A stretch of 45,498 bases of DNA, taken from positions 1 through 45,498 of the forward strand of contig RBNI01000066.1 in assembly GCA_003990745.1 (NCBI GenBank). Direction: 5' to 3'. Origin of the DNA: Jimgerdemannia flammicorona (Eukaryota; Mucoromycota; Endogonomycetes; Endogonales; Endogonaceae). Numbering within the stretch: position 1 is the first letter of the stretch; each line of letters opens with the position of its first letter. The position numbers and the translations under genes were made by a program. The notes under the pieces are model-generated. The model did not search any database. It was given only the letters and a program-made list of their open reading frames with translations, and was not told the DNA's origin. Of the stretch, positions 34,341-43,315 are shown in pieces.

Positions 34341-34633
34341 TGGGGGAGTGGAGTGGAGTGGAGTGGGGGGAATGGGGTGGAGTGGAGTGGGGGAGTGGAG
34401 TGGAGTGGGGGGAGTGGACATGATATGTAAACAACTCAATTTAGGGATCGGGTGACGTCAGCAGTAGCACCAAAGCGTGTGTAATTATATACTCATACTC
34501 TATATAAAAGTAGGTTACTCTTGGAACAGGAAGCAAGCGCGTGGCCCACGTGTAGGCACGTGATTATATTCGGACAAGGCAAGCAACCAGCACAACATCC
34601 CTGTGCAGTCTTTGGCTATCGAGAAACCCCGCC
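34341..34633. promoter_or_regulatory. Divergent promoter IWS1 / coiled-coil gene
   Basis: 293 bp between start codons. Next to IWS1 is a G-rich minisatellite of GGAGTG/GAGTGG units (about 34342-34420). Next to the plus-strand gene are a TATATAAAAG at about 34501-34510 and two E-boxes CACGTG at 34547-34552 and 34557-34562, spaced 10 bp start to start, i.e. about one helical turn apart. This arrangement suggests cooperative binding on one DNA face; that part is inference. Confidence 0.5.
34342..34420. repeat. G-rich GGAGTG minisatellite
   Basis: Irregular array of GAGTG units separated by G runs of two to six. It lies directly upstream of the IWS1 start codon, probably in its 5' leader or core promoter. 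Repeated G runs on one strand could form G-quadruplex structures. Confidence 0.85.
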
Positions 34634-35677
34634 ATGGCGAACATTGTCTCTGATCAGACACAGGATGGTACGTGATCTAGGCGGAATACTACCCTAAGGC
34701 AACTCGTCCCATCTCGCAGTCTCTGCGACTCTAGTCTCCTTGCCGTCACGCATATTTGACGTTTGCCCTGAAAACAACATCCTCTAGACTCTACATCCCT
34801 TGACCGTACCAACAAGTCACCACCCTTCATCATCTCCCCTTCCTCGCCGCACCTCTCCCCCTCCTCGCCGCATCTCTCCGGCTCCAAAGCCATCACTTTA
34901 GACCTCGAAGAAATCCAACGCAAACTTGAAGCCGCTCAGAAGGAACTAGCCGCCACCCGCGCCGAGTTTGACATTACCAAGCGCGAAGCTAAGACCGCCG
35001 AACTGGCAGCCGCCGAGGACGGTCGCACAAACCGCCGCCTACGGGTGGAGGTTCAGACGCTGACCGACCAGCTACAACGCAAGGATCGCCAGATGGAGCA
35101 GTCCAAGGCCACTTCCTTCTTCTTCGAGGGCCAGCTGAAGAAATACGAGGAGGAGATCGACGCCGCACGCACGGGCCTCGAGCGGTTTCAAATCCTGGAG
35201 GAAGAGGCCATCAGCGCCAAGGCCGAGGCTGAGAAGGCTAAGGAAAGGGTGATCGAAAGGTACGAGTCGGTCAGGGCGGAGATCGACACACTGCAACAGG
35301 GGTACATGGCGGAGGTGGGTGTGCTCAAGGCCGAGATCGGCGAGGTTCAGCGGGCATTCCTGGAGGAATCCGTAGGGGCCTTGCATGCCGCGACGGAGTC
35401 GGAGGCGCGGGTTCTGCAGCTATTGGTGGACCGAGGGGCCACGCTGAAAGAAGTACGCGCCGTGCATGGGGCCATGGTGGGCAGGCAACGGGATCTGGCG
35501 GAGATGGTGGAGAGGGAGGTAAAGAGGTTGAAGGAGGTTTTGGAGTCTGAGTCGCAAGTAGCATGTGGGTTTGAGGATTTGGGGCGCGGTGTTAAAGCCG
35601 AGATGGCTGATGTGATGTGGAAGTTACGGACATTCAAAGTGTTGCAGGCATCAGAGGAAACATCGGAGACACCATAA
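34634..35677 (+). CDS. Coiled-coil protein of unknown function
   Basis: Two exons (34634-34667, 34788-35677) give 307 codons. The N-terminus is short and polar. A Ser/Pro-rich stretch with two similar units (SPSSPHLSPSSPHLSG) precedes an almost continuous coiled coil from about residue 55 to 285 with heptad-like Leu, Ala, Glu and Lys spacing (for example ITLDLEEIQRKLEAAQKEL; LEEEAISAKAEAEKAKERV). The end is VMWKLRTFKVLQASEETSETP. No enzymatic motif is visible. It might act as a cytoskeletal, SMC-like or polarity scaffold, but I cannot assign a family. The start at 34634 (GCCATGG) has good context and lies downstream of a TATA box and paired E-boxes. Confidence 0.8.
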
Positions 35678-37384
35678 TCCGGGGGAAGTTGTAAGGGAGG
35701 AGGGGGCTTGGGGGAAGAGAGGGCTTGGGGTAAGGGAGGGGTGAGGGTAATGATGGCGGTGAGCGGAGACATATATTACTGAGAAATACAAGGCGGGCCT
35801 TGTGACGAAGGGAAAGGCAGCACGGATAGCAACGGGGGTCTTAAGACAAAGTTTATTAATCTCAATGTTTGCAACCATGGATCCGTATTGTTGGATATCA
35901 GTGAGCTGCATACAATTATTTCATACACTTCTTTAAATTTACTACAGTATTCAGTTTATTGCATAGATTATATATAATGTATTTGGTGCATTAATGAGCA
36001 TATATGGAGGCTATTGACAGCTTCATACTCCAAGACAATACATCAAACCACCTCTGATATGAGCGAATATATTATTTTGTTTGTTGTATTTGAGCTTTTA
36101 TATTGGACATGTGCATATCAGCATTCCGCGATAAGAACAAATGGCATTGATTTCGTTTGGTTTCGTGATATATTCTCTAGCGCCACTATTGTCCGAGGGG
36201 CACGGATATTGTGAATAAAAGCCATATAACGGCCGACCTCTATTCAGGTCTTGACGATGTCGTCATTCCATTTTCTATATACCTCAAGTTATAACTTTAT
36301 TCTCAGTGCAGTGCCAAAATTCATGTAATTTTATTTTTTAATTAAAAATACAATTATAAAAGTAAAATTTAATTTAATTTAATTTAATTTAATTTTTTAA
36401 TTTTTTAATTTTTTTTTTTTTTTGCATTATTTTAAAATTATTAAAACTTAATATTTTCTATATTAATAATTATATAATTATCTATCATTGTAATGAATTT
36501 ATATAGTTTAGTCTAAGTTTAATTATTTTCTTAGATACTTTTAAATATTCTATTAGTTTCTATAACTTTCTAGTATCTTTTAAATTATTTATCAGTTTTA
36601 TATCTTTAGTATAAATATTTTTATTATTTAAACTTAATCTGAATACTTATTATTAAATATATAATTGGTACTTTTAAATAAATTAAATTAATTTGAATTA
36701 AATAAAATTGAGAGTTAAACTTTAAAATAAATAATTTAATAATCTTTATTATATTAGAATTAAATTAATTTAAATTAAATTAGGTTTTAATTAAATTTAA
36801 ATATTTTGAATTAATTTAATTATAAATTTTATTATAATATATTAAATTATTTATTATATTTTATTATTATAATATATATAATACTTAACTTATATTTAAC
36901 TTATATATATATTATTTTTTTAACTCTTAAAGTTAGTTATAGAATATAATTAAATATATTATAATACATAATTTGTATAGATAGTTTGCTAGTATATATG
37001 ACTCAATATACTACTAATTATTTATATACTATCTCTTATTTGTTTCTAACTATTTTCTGGCTCAATGTTCACTTTATTGCTTATTTAAATTATTTATGTT
37101 TGTATACCTCAAGTCATAGGTCATATGACTGGATATGTATTTGGAATAGTGAAAGGGCAGTCATTCATATTATATATTATTCTTGAGTTTCCTGATAAGT
37201 TGGTAATTCTCACATTATCCTTAAGTTTCCTAGCAATTATTTCACAGGTTTTTTATATTTTTTAGTAGTATTCTGATATTTCTTAGATTTTATCTTAATG
37301 ATAATTATTTCCTTATCTGACTATAGCAGTGTTTTCTTACTTAGCAAGTTTGATTACTAGTAATAGTTTTTCAGATAGTTTTAA
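35678..37384. other. AT-rich flank into which the retrotransposon inserted
   Basis: The first 250 bp are the 3' flank of the coiled-coil gene. From about 36280 the sequence is extremely AT-rich, with stacked (TTTAA)n strings at about 36367-36395 and almost no CG. Short open frames are low-complexity. This is consistent with old transposon DNA degraded by C-to-T change. No conserved transposase or RT motif can still be read. Confidence 0.55.
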
Positions 37385-37630
37385 GTAGTGTAACGGTGAT
37401 CCCAGAATGATGACATCAGTACAGGAGACAGCCTTTTCTTACAAGCCACCAGATCGGAGTACAAGAAGATCATATAGCATATGAGATGAGCAATGATGAC
37501 CAACTGTGAGTCATTGTAACCACAGTATAAGCATCCTGAAGAATATAAAAGAAGGATCAAGGAACTGCAGTAGCAGTAACCAACAAGAACTACCAATCCC
37601 AAAATAACTCAAAGACTTACCACAAATGTA

Positions 37631-38449
37631 ATGCTTGCTACCTGCCAAACCTCAAGGTCAAGGAACCACCAAGGCACCTTGGTTGAAGAAAGGATGTTCC
37701 AAGACATCAGAAGAGCCATGAGGACCTGCTCAAGAAGGACTCCTAGTGTCCACCTGGGTACTGCAGACCCCTACTACTTTATCCTCTACCGCCATGAAAT
37801 GGAAACAAGGATCACCATTACTACTGAATGCCTCCAAATGTGGCAGGAGTACGAAATAGAAAACCTCCTCTGCCGGGAGTTTCCACAGGCCAGCACCCAA
37901 GAGCTACGAGATGCTACCCCCATAGACATACGTGAAATGAGGACAGCTAAGAAGATCCATCAGATCTTTAGGCATGCACCATGGTCTATTCCCAACTTGG
38001 AGTATGTTAGAGTCTCAGACTTCAGAGACCTGTCATTCCACCATATCAATGCACTAGAAGCCAGGGTGGCTACAGAAGCCCGGTCCACTATCACCCTCAA
38101 CAGTGAAGAAGTAGAAGACTTCTGGCACCCCATCCTCCAGGATAACCCAGACCAATTCCTGCAAGGATTGATCTCAGTATTCCAAGGCCCAAGCATCCGA
38201 GTTAGATCTCCCCAAGACCCCACATTTGTCCCCTATTTTGTGGAAGAGAACCTCATAGACTGGAGAGCTTCAGATCTTGTTCCTGATTTTCCCGCTACTG
38301 CTGAATGTGATGATGTCATCGATGACGTCATCCTGCATGACATACGCGAAATGCGCGACCTGCATGATGAATTTGCGGATCTCATCTCCTTCAGTGATGA
38401 TGATAATGATGATGATGAAGCCCCCCTAGTCCTGAACTTTCTGCTCTAA
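37631..38449 (+). CDS. ORF encoded inside the 5' LTR (U3), function unknown
   Basis: 272 codons, intact, starting about 80 bp downstream of its own TATA box and ending upstream of the second TATA/poly(A) module, so it lies wholly in U3. The protein is polar and helical. Recognisable internal blocks are DIRRAMRTCSRRTPSVHLG, ECLQMWQEYEIENLLC, WSIPNLEYVRVSDFRDL, and a very acidic tail (SFSDDDNDDDEAPLVL). There is no CCHC knuckle, protease or enzyme motif. The same ORF is open over 251 codons in the 3' LTR with about 17 amino-acid differences, and a decayed version exists inverted downstream. It might be a regulatory accessory protein or a displaced structural protein; neither can be shown from sequence. 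Confidence 0.7.
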   Translation: MLATCQTSRSRNHQGTLVEERMFQDIRRAMRTCSRRTPSVHLGTADPYYFILYRHEMETRITITTECLQMWQEYEIENLLCREFPQASTQELRDATPIDIREMRTAKKIHQIFRHAPWSIPNLEYVRVSDFRDLSFHHINALEARVATEARSTITLNSEEVEDFWHPILQDNPDQFLQGLISVFQGPSIRVRSPQDPTFVPYFVEENLIDWRASDLVPDFPATAECDDVIDDVILHDIREMRDLHDEFADLISFSDDDNDDDEAPLVLNFLL

Positions 38450-38460
38450 GTTCTTTGTTA

Positions 38461-38590
38461 CACCAGATAATGCCAGCACCGGCATTCTGAGGTGACACGA
38501 AATTGTTCCAGCACCAGTATTCTTATGTAACACTGGATAATGCCAGCACTGGTATTTTTGATATGACACTAAATAATGCCAGCTCTGGAA
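38461..38590 (+). repeat. 35-bp tandem repeats in the 5' LTR (about 3.7 copies)
   Basis: Units start at 38461, 38496, 38531 and 38567 with the core CACnnnATAATGCCAGCAC followed by a GGTATTCT-like segment and TGA or TAA. They sit just upstream of the second TATA box. Such a placement suggests enhancer-type binding sites; that role is inference. Confidence 0.85.
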
Positions 38591-38898
38591 CTTAGTAGTT
38601 TTAGTTATTGGAATTTATATTTAGCTTTATATCTTAGCAACCATTGAATTATATTTTGTATAAATACCCCTCTTATTTCCTCTGAAATAAAGTCAGTTCC
38701 GGTTTCACTTACACACACTTCCTTGCAAGTAATCTAAGAGATAACAAGACAGTTAAAGATAAGAAGTTTAAGGACTATAAGACCTTGAGAAGGCACTCTA
38801 ATAAGAACTTGCTTATAACAACTTGAGTTAGTCTAAGAGATACACCTTGAAGAGAATCTGGCATATTTGAAGGACTCAGCGACCACTACATGACAACT

Positions 38899-38912
38899 TG
38901 GTGCCTATTGGC
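38899..38912 (+). other. Primer-binding site candidate
   Basis: TGGTGCC starts 3 bp after the left LTR end. It is complementary to a tRNA 3' end finishing GGCACCA. The specific tRNA was not determined. Confidence 0.55.
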
Positions 38913-38951
38913 TGGTGATTCAAGATGAATCCCTCACTTTCAAGCTAAAAA

Positions 38952-41490
38952 ATGAAAAACCCCCACAACAACTACCCTGACTACAGAGAGTGGCTGCAAG
39001 CAGAACTCAAGGAAATGGAAGAAGCCAGAATCATCAAGCAAGCTATCAGCCCCTGGGCCTCACCCATTGTCCTAGCCCCAAAGAAAGGAAGCAAGTCTGG
39101 AGAGTTTGTACTAAGACTCTGCATTGACTACAGAAGGCTCAATGCCATTACCAAGAAGGATAGACAGCCCTTGCCGAATATTCAAGAAATCCTTACCACC
39201 CTTGGAAGTGAAGCCAAATACTACACTATCTTGGATCTGTTCTCAGGCTTCCATCAGATCGGTCTCACTCAAGATGCCAGTGAGAAATCAGCCTTCATCA
39301 CACTTGATGCCACCTATATCTATCTGCAAATGCCATTTGGAATGTATAATGCCCCAGCAAGTTTCCAGCAAATAATGAACAGAGTCTTTGGCAATGAGAT
39401 TGGAAAATGGCTCTTTGTCTATATTGATGATGTGATCATCTTCAGCAATACTGCACAAGAACATGTCAATCACATACAGCTAGCCCTCAAGAGGCTCAAG
39501 GAGCATGGCCTCTACATTAAGCCCAAGAAATACAAGTTTGCCGCTCAAGAAATCGCCTATCTAGGATACCTTATCAACCAGACCGGGATCCACACAGACC
39601 CCATGAAGATCGAGGCTGTTGCAGCCTACCCAAGACCCAGAACAACCACAGAAGTCCACACCTTCCTTGGACTGGCCAGCTACTACAGAAGATTCATCAA
39701 AGGATACTCCAATATTGCAGTACCTATCTATGAGCTACTGAAGAAGGAGACCAAATTTGAATAGACTAAGGAGCGCCAAGAAACCTTCAATGAACTCAAG
39801 ACCAGGTTGACCCAAGCATCCATCCTCAGAAGACCAGATTGGAATCTAGAATTCATCCTGCAGACAGATGCAAGTGCTATAGAACTTGGAACAGTTCTAG
39901 CTCAGAAGAAAGATGGACATGAATATGTCATCTTCTATGCAAGCTGAGGTACCCGCGGAGCAGAACAGAACTACAAGTCATGCAAGCTTGAATACTTAGC
40001 AGTAGTTTGGACAGTAGACAAGTTCTACTACTATCTAGCTGGAAAACACTTCACCATTCAAACAGACCATTCTGCTCTTGCCTGGCTATTTCACACACTG
40101 AACCCCAAAGGAATATATGCCAGATGGATCTACAGGCTGCAAGAGTATGACTGTACTGTCAAGCACTGCTCAGGAAAGACCAACACTAATGCCGATGCAC
40201 TCTCAAGGACACCCTGAAACACCCCCATCAAGACTATTCAACATGAATAAGGAGCTATACTATGGATTAATCAGCTACCTTGGGTAGCAGAAGATGCCCA
40301 ACCACCTCAAACCCTGGACAATCACTATTATCAACTGGACTTGGAAACAGTTTGAATTAGACAACACTATACTCAGAAAAGGAGGAAAGCTAGTAATACC
40401 CGAACACAAGAAGTATCAAGTAATGAAAGAAGTACATGAGCAAGGACACTTAGGAGAAACCAACACATACGATAAAGCAAGAAGAACCATGTGGTGGCCC
40501 AAGATGGAAGAAGACCTGCGCCAATTTGTCAAAGAGTGTGACAAGTGCCAAAAACAGAAATAAGATCAGCAAGACCAGGCACCCGGGTCATCAAGGATTG
40601 AGCCTATCCCCTTCTACCACATTGCAATGGATATCATTGGACCACTACCAGTAACACTATCAGGAAACCGCTATATTATAGTTATTGTAGACCTCTTCAC
40701 CAAATGGATAGAGGCAGGAGCATTACAAGAAGCCAATGCCCTCTCTATAACCGACTTCCTATACTGAGAAATCATCTGCTGCTACAAGACACCGAAGCAA
40801 ATCACCACAGACCATAGCACAGAATTTATCAATGGATTCCATGAGATAATGTATCAGAAATACAAGATTCAGCACATCAAGACCACCGCATACCACCCTT
40901 AAGGAAATGGACAGACAGAAAGAACCAACAAGACCCTCAAGAATATCCTAGCGAAGATCTCAGAGACATATGAGAATTGGGATAACTATCTCCCAACTAC
41001 CCTCTCTGTCCTATGAGACATACAGTCACAGAGCACGCATTTTACCCCAAGAGAGCTACTCTTCAGAGAAGAAGATTCTGATGGAACCTCAGCTATAAAT
41101 CTAGACCTAACTTAGAGACGGGTTGATGCAGAAATCCGGAGACTACACCAAATCAGGAAAAAGGCTGAAGATTACATCACCAAGTCACAAGCGCTGACAA
41201 GGAAGAATGTGGAAAAGAATCACAAGGCCCTAGAACCCATCCGAATCAGAGAAAGGGTTCTACTATATCGAAATATGGTAGAAGCCTCATGGTCACGAAA
41301 ACTGGAGCCCAAATGGGAAGGACCCTTCTATGTGCAAGATATCAAAGGAACTACCTTCTGGCTTAGAAAAATCTCAGAGACCATACTGCCTACTACGGTA
41401 TATAGGAACAGACTCAAGAAGTACCATGAACCTATACAAGAGAAGCAAAACATGATGACTGCCCATGAGGTTCTAGTCTGCGAATCATAA
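38952..41490 (+). pseudogene. Broken pol: reverse transcriptase, RNase H, integrase
   Basis: Reverse transcriptase is intact from 38952 to 39761: REWLQAELKEMEEARIIKQ, LRLCIDYRRLNAIT, the catalytic box VYIDDVIIF and LGLASYYRRFIKGYS. A TAG at 39762, TGA at 39945 and TGA at 40215 interrupt the connection/RNase H part (TDASA, TDHSALAWL, NADALSR). Integrase continues in another frame from about 40290, so a frameshift lies between 40217 and 40294. It has the HHCC zinc region (HEQGHLGETNTYDKARRTM ... CDKCQ) and the catalytic D, D, E context (MDIIGPLP, TDHSTEFI, GNGQTERTN). In-frame stops are at 40561, 40765, 40900, 41014 and 41113. The C-terminus ends with TTVYRNRLKKYHEP and has no chromodomain. The copy is inactive. 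Confidence 0.9.
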
Positions 41491-41803
41491 CAGTATGTCA
41501 CATGACCAGCAGGCTATCTGTCTGGACCATTCTCTAAGGGATATAGCACTAGCAACTACTCATCTGTAAGACTTTTGCAGTCAGAGGAGTTCGAACCATT
41601 AACTGATTGGTCAAGATCAGAATCAGGCCCTTGCTCTATATAAAGGGAGCAACCCTTCACCATTATACCAAAATACAAAGGGAAGACGCCAGCCCATAAA
41701 CACCACTTTTCAACCCCTTGCTAGAGGTTATGGGATCAGCAAATTTTTCAGAACTGGACCAATGAATAAGAACACTCAGGAAGATCCTTATTCAGGAGAA
41801 AGA
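41491..41803 (+). other. 3' untranslated part of the element with an internal TATA and polypurine tract
   Basis: Between the integrase end and the right LTR lies about 310 bp of non-coding DNA. It includes TATATAAA at 41637-41644, then an ATG at 41730 opening a very short frame (MGSANFSELDQ, stop at 41763), and the purine-rich AGGAGAAAGA at 41794-41803, which is the likely polypurine tract. Confidence 0.6.
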
Positions 41804-43311
41804 TGTAATAGTGACCCCAGAATGATGACATCAGCACAGGAGACAGCCTTTTCTTACAAGCCACCAGATTGGAGCACAAGAAGATCATATGGCATACGAG
41901 ATAAGCAATGATGACCAACTGTAAGTCATTGTGACCACAGTACAAGCATCCTGAAGAATATAAAAGAAGGATCAAGAAACTGCAGTAGCAGTAACCAATA
42001 AGAACCACCAATCCCAAAATAGCTCAAAGACTTACCACAAACGAAATGCCTGCCACCTGCTAAACCTCAAGATCAAGGAATCACCAAGGCATCTCAGTTG
42101 AAGAAAGGATGTTCCAAGACATCAGAAGAGCCATGAGGACCTGCTCAAGAAGGACTCCTAGTGTCCACCTGGGTACTGCAGACCCCTACCACTTTATCCT
42201 CTACTGCCATGAAATGGAAACAAGGATCACCATTACTACCGAATGCCTCCAAATATGGCAGGAGTATGAAATAGGAAATCTCCTCTGCCAGGAGTTCCCA
42301 CAGGCCAGCATCCAAGAGCTACGAGATGCTACCCCCATGGACATACGTGAAATGAGGATAGCTAAGAAGATCCATCAGATCTTTAGGCATGTACCATGGT
42401 CTATCCCCAACTTGGAGTATGTTAGAGTCTCAGACTTCAGAGACCTATCATCCCGTCATATCAATGCACTAGAAGCCAGGGTGGCTACAGAAGCCCGGTC
42501 CACTATCACCCTCAACAGTAAAGAAGTAGAAGACTTCTGGCACCCCATCCTCCAGGACAACCCAGACCAATTCCTGCAAGGATTGATCTCAGTATTCCAA
42601 GGCCCAAGTATCTGGGTTAGATCTCCCCAAGACCCAACATTTGTCCCCTATTTTGTGGAAGAGAACCTCATAGACTGGAGAGCTCCAGATCTTGTTCCCG
42701 ATTTTCCCGCCACTGCCGAACATGATGACGTCATCGATGATGTCATCCCGCGTGACATACGCGAAATGCGCGACCTGCATGATGAATTCGCAGATCTCAT
42801 CTCCTTCAGTGATGATGATGATGATGATGATGAAGCCCCTCTAGTCCTGAACTTTCTGCTCTAAGTTCTTTGTTACACCAGATAATGCCAGCACCGGTAT
42901 TCTGAGGTGACGTGAAATTGTTCCAGCACCGGTATTCTTATGTAACACTGAATAATCCAGCACTGGCATTTTTGATGTAACACTAAATAATGCCAGCTCT
43001 GGAACTTGGTAGTTTTAGTTATTGGAATTTATATTTAGCTTTATATCTTAGCAACCATTGAATTATATTTTGTATAAATACCCCTCTTATTTTCTCTGAA
43101 ATAAAGTCAGTTCTTCTCAGTACAATACACACACTTCCTTGCAAGCAATCTAAGAGATAACAAGACAGTTAAAGATAAGAAGTTTGAGGACTATAAGACC
43201 TTGGGAAGGCACTCCAATAAGAACTTGCTTATAACAACTTGAGTTAGTCTAAGAGATACACCTTGAAGAAAATCTGGCATATTTGAAGGACTCAGCAACC
43301 ACTATGTGATA
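41804..43311 (+). repeat. 3' LTR (about 1.5 kb)
   Basis: Direct repeat of the 5' LTR with the same order of elements: TATAAAA at 41959-41965, an ORF, 35-bp repeats at about 42876-43006, TATAAATA at 43073-43080 and AATAAA at 43100-43105. The bases just after it (GTAG, 43312-43315) match those before the left LTR. Confidence 0.88.
42109..42864 (+). CDS. ORF encoded inside the 3' LTR (U3), function unknown
   Basis: 251 codons from ATG 42109. It corresponds to the 5' LTR ORF from its internal methionine (MFQDIRRAM). The 22 N-terminal codons of the longer form are still legible upstream but contain a TAA where the left copy has CAA, a C-to-T change. The shared start suggests the internal methionine may be the real one. 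The acidic tail is slightly longer in Asp (DDDDDDDE). See the 5' copy for content. Confidence 0.68.
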   Translation: MFQDIRRAMRTCSRRTPSVHLGTADPYHFILYCHEMETRITITTECLQIWQEYEIGNLLCQEFPQASIQELRDATPMDIREMRIAKKIHQIFRHVPWSIPNLEYVRVSDFRDLSSRHINALEARVATEARSTITLNSKEVEDFWHPILQDNPDQFLQGLISVFQGPSIWVRSPQDPTFVPYFVEENLIDWRAPDLVPDFPATAEHDDVIDDVIPRDIREMRDLHDEFADLISFSDDDDDDDEAPLVLNFLL

Positions 43312-43315
43312 GTAG

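Larger units (their letters stand above)
37389..38895 (+). repeat. 5' LTR (about 1.5 kb)
   Basis: Contains an upstream TATA box (TATAAAA at 37544-37550), an ORF (37631-38449), a block of 35-bp repeats (38461-38590), a second TATA (38659-38666) and an AATAAA 20 bp later (38686-38691), which together look like a compact U3-R boundary. The last about 200 bp would be R/U5. Confidence 0.88.
37389..43311 (+). mobile_element. Ty3/Gypsy-type LTR retrotransposon, internally deleted
   Basis: Two long direct repeats flank a pol-like internal region in the plus orientation. Left LTR 37389-38895 begins TGTAAC and ends TGACA; right LTR 41804-43311 begins TGTAAT and ends TGATA. GTAG directly precedes the left LTR (37385-37388) and directly follows the right one (43312-43315), giving a 4-bp target-site duplication (5-bp AGTAG if the right LTR ends one base earlier). 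A primer-binding-site-like TGGTGCC starts 3 bp after the left LTR and a purine tract AGGAGAAAGA abuts the right LTR. RT, RNase H and integrase blocks occur in Ty3/Gypsy order. Gag and protease are absent. The LTRs differ at several percent of positions, largely transitions, so the insertion is not recent. Confidence 0.9.

Noticed and set aside
36280..36980. Mitochondrial DNA insertion
   Set aside because: AT-rich, but no rRNA, tRNA or respiratory-gene reading frames; decayed repeat DNA is more likely.
37389..43311. Segmental duplication as explanation of the 1.5-kb direct repeats
   Set aside because: GTAG at both outer borders, TG...CA-like ends, a PBS-like site and a polypurine tract at the inner borders, and pol between them fit LTRs better.
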